Origin: Vibrio sp. VB16 | Lineage (GTDB): Bacteria; Pseudomonadota; Gammaproteobacteria; Enterobacterales; Vibrionaceae | NCBI RefSeq assembly: GCF_015594925.2 | Contig: NZ_CP087590.1 | Location: forward strand, 248,001 to 312,000 | Direction of reading: 5' to 3' | Length of the DNA stretch: 64,000 bases | Part shown: piece after piece, positions 63,806 through 64,000 of the stretch | How positions within the stretch are numbered: position 1 is the stretch's first letter | How the letters are laid out: each line of letters starts with the position of its first letter | Notes under the pieces: generated by a model | What the model was told of the DNA's origin: nothing | The model's database searches: none | Seen by the model: the letters and a program-made list of their open reading frames with translations, nothing else | Program-made: the position numbers and the translations under genes

Positions 63806-64000
63806 TTATTTCTCTAGTCTCATATCTATATGGGGAATGCCGTCTTCAAGATAAGAATCGGTATAGCCTTTGAAGTCATACCCCTGATAGAAATCTTTCA
63901 GGTATTCCTGGGCTTGAATATCGATGGTTTGATTGGGCCATAACTCTTGGCATTCGATCAATGCCTTGCGAAATAATTGGTGCCCAAGTCCGTTGCCTCT
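63806..64000 (-). CDS. elaA: ElaA-family GNAT acetyltransferase, C-terminal part (cut by window edge)
   Basis: Only the last 64 codons are visible. They begin in the acetyl-CoA binding motif RGNGLGHQLF, continue with DIQAQEYLKDFYQGYDF, and end with YLEDGIPHIDMRLEK, the ElaA signature. The substrate is unknown. Confidence 0.85.
   Translation of the reverse strand, partial: RGNGLGHQLFRKALIECQELWPNQTIDIQAQEYLKDFYQGYDFKGYTDSYLEDGIPHIDMRLEK

Overview
This window is chromosomal DNA from a gammaproteobacterium, almost certainly a member of the Vibrionaceae. It has moderate-to-low G+C. The evidence for the family is the pilM-aroK-aroB-damX-dam-rpe-gph-trpS series, an Xds/ExeM-type secreted nuclease with a GlyGly-CTERM tail beside pabA and the ast genes, the EpmB/EF-P/EpmA set, frdABCD, and the S10-spc-alpha ribosomal superoperon. 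Nearly everything is core housekeeping. I found no prophage, transposase, CRISPR array or defence island.

Layout. Position 1-311 is the start of a divergent PBP1A gene. 452-3881 is a type IV pilus assembly operon (pilM, pilN, pilO and a short secretin) with no separate pilP. 4128-8961 carries aroK, aroB, damX, dam and rpe. 8988-9722 is an array of nine hairpin units at an 84-bp period. 9771-11633 is gph and trpS. 12058-14691 is the nuclease gene, preceded by a perfect 20-bp inverted repeat. 14816-20470 covers pabA, argD/astC, astA, astD and a DUF1338 gene. 20481-26765 holds the EF-P lysylation genes around frdABCD. 26812-29342 holds two transporters on the minus strand. 29652-32337 has psd, rsgA and orn. 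32579-33630 is a cluster of eight tRNA genes (three Gly-GCC, five initiator Met). 33767-34117 has several DnaA-box-like sequences. 34157-44740 has queG, then tsaE-amiB-mutL-miaA-hfq-hflX-hflK-hflC. 45533-59213 is the S10, spc and alpha operons from rpsJ to rplQ. The rest is metY, a DUF2780 protein, fklB, an OapA-like protein, an EamA transporter and the 3' part of an elaA-type acetyltransferase.

How the genes work together. EpmA, EpmB and EF-P form a complete route for beta-lysylation of EF-P Lys34, apart from the separate hydroxylase. ArgD/AstC, AstA and AstD give three of the five steps of the arginine succinyltransferase pathway. The ribosomal superoperon is split into three transcription units by a terminator at 50500-50537 and by leaders matching known L4- and S4-type control regions. 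Many operons overlap by 4-8 bp (pilM/N/O/Q, tsaE-amiB-mutL), which suggests translational coupling.

The most unusual points are: loss of pilP together with the N-terminal half of PilQ; the strictly phased 84-bp hairpin array inside the dam-trpS gene string; a possible datA-like DnaA-binding locus between the tRNA genes and queG; the 21-bp A/T-rich iterons before tsaE; and the perfect palindrome before the nuclease gene.
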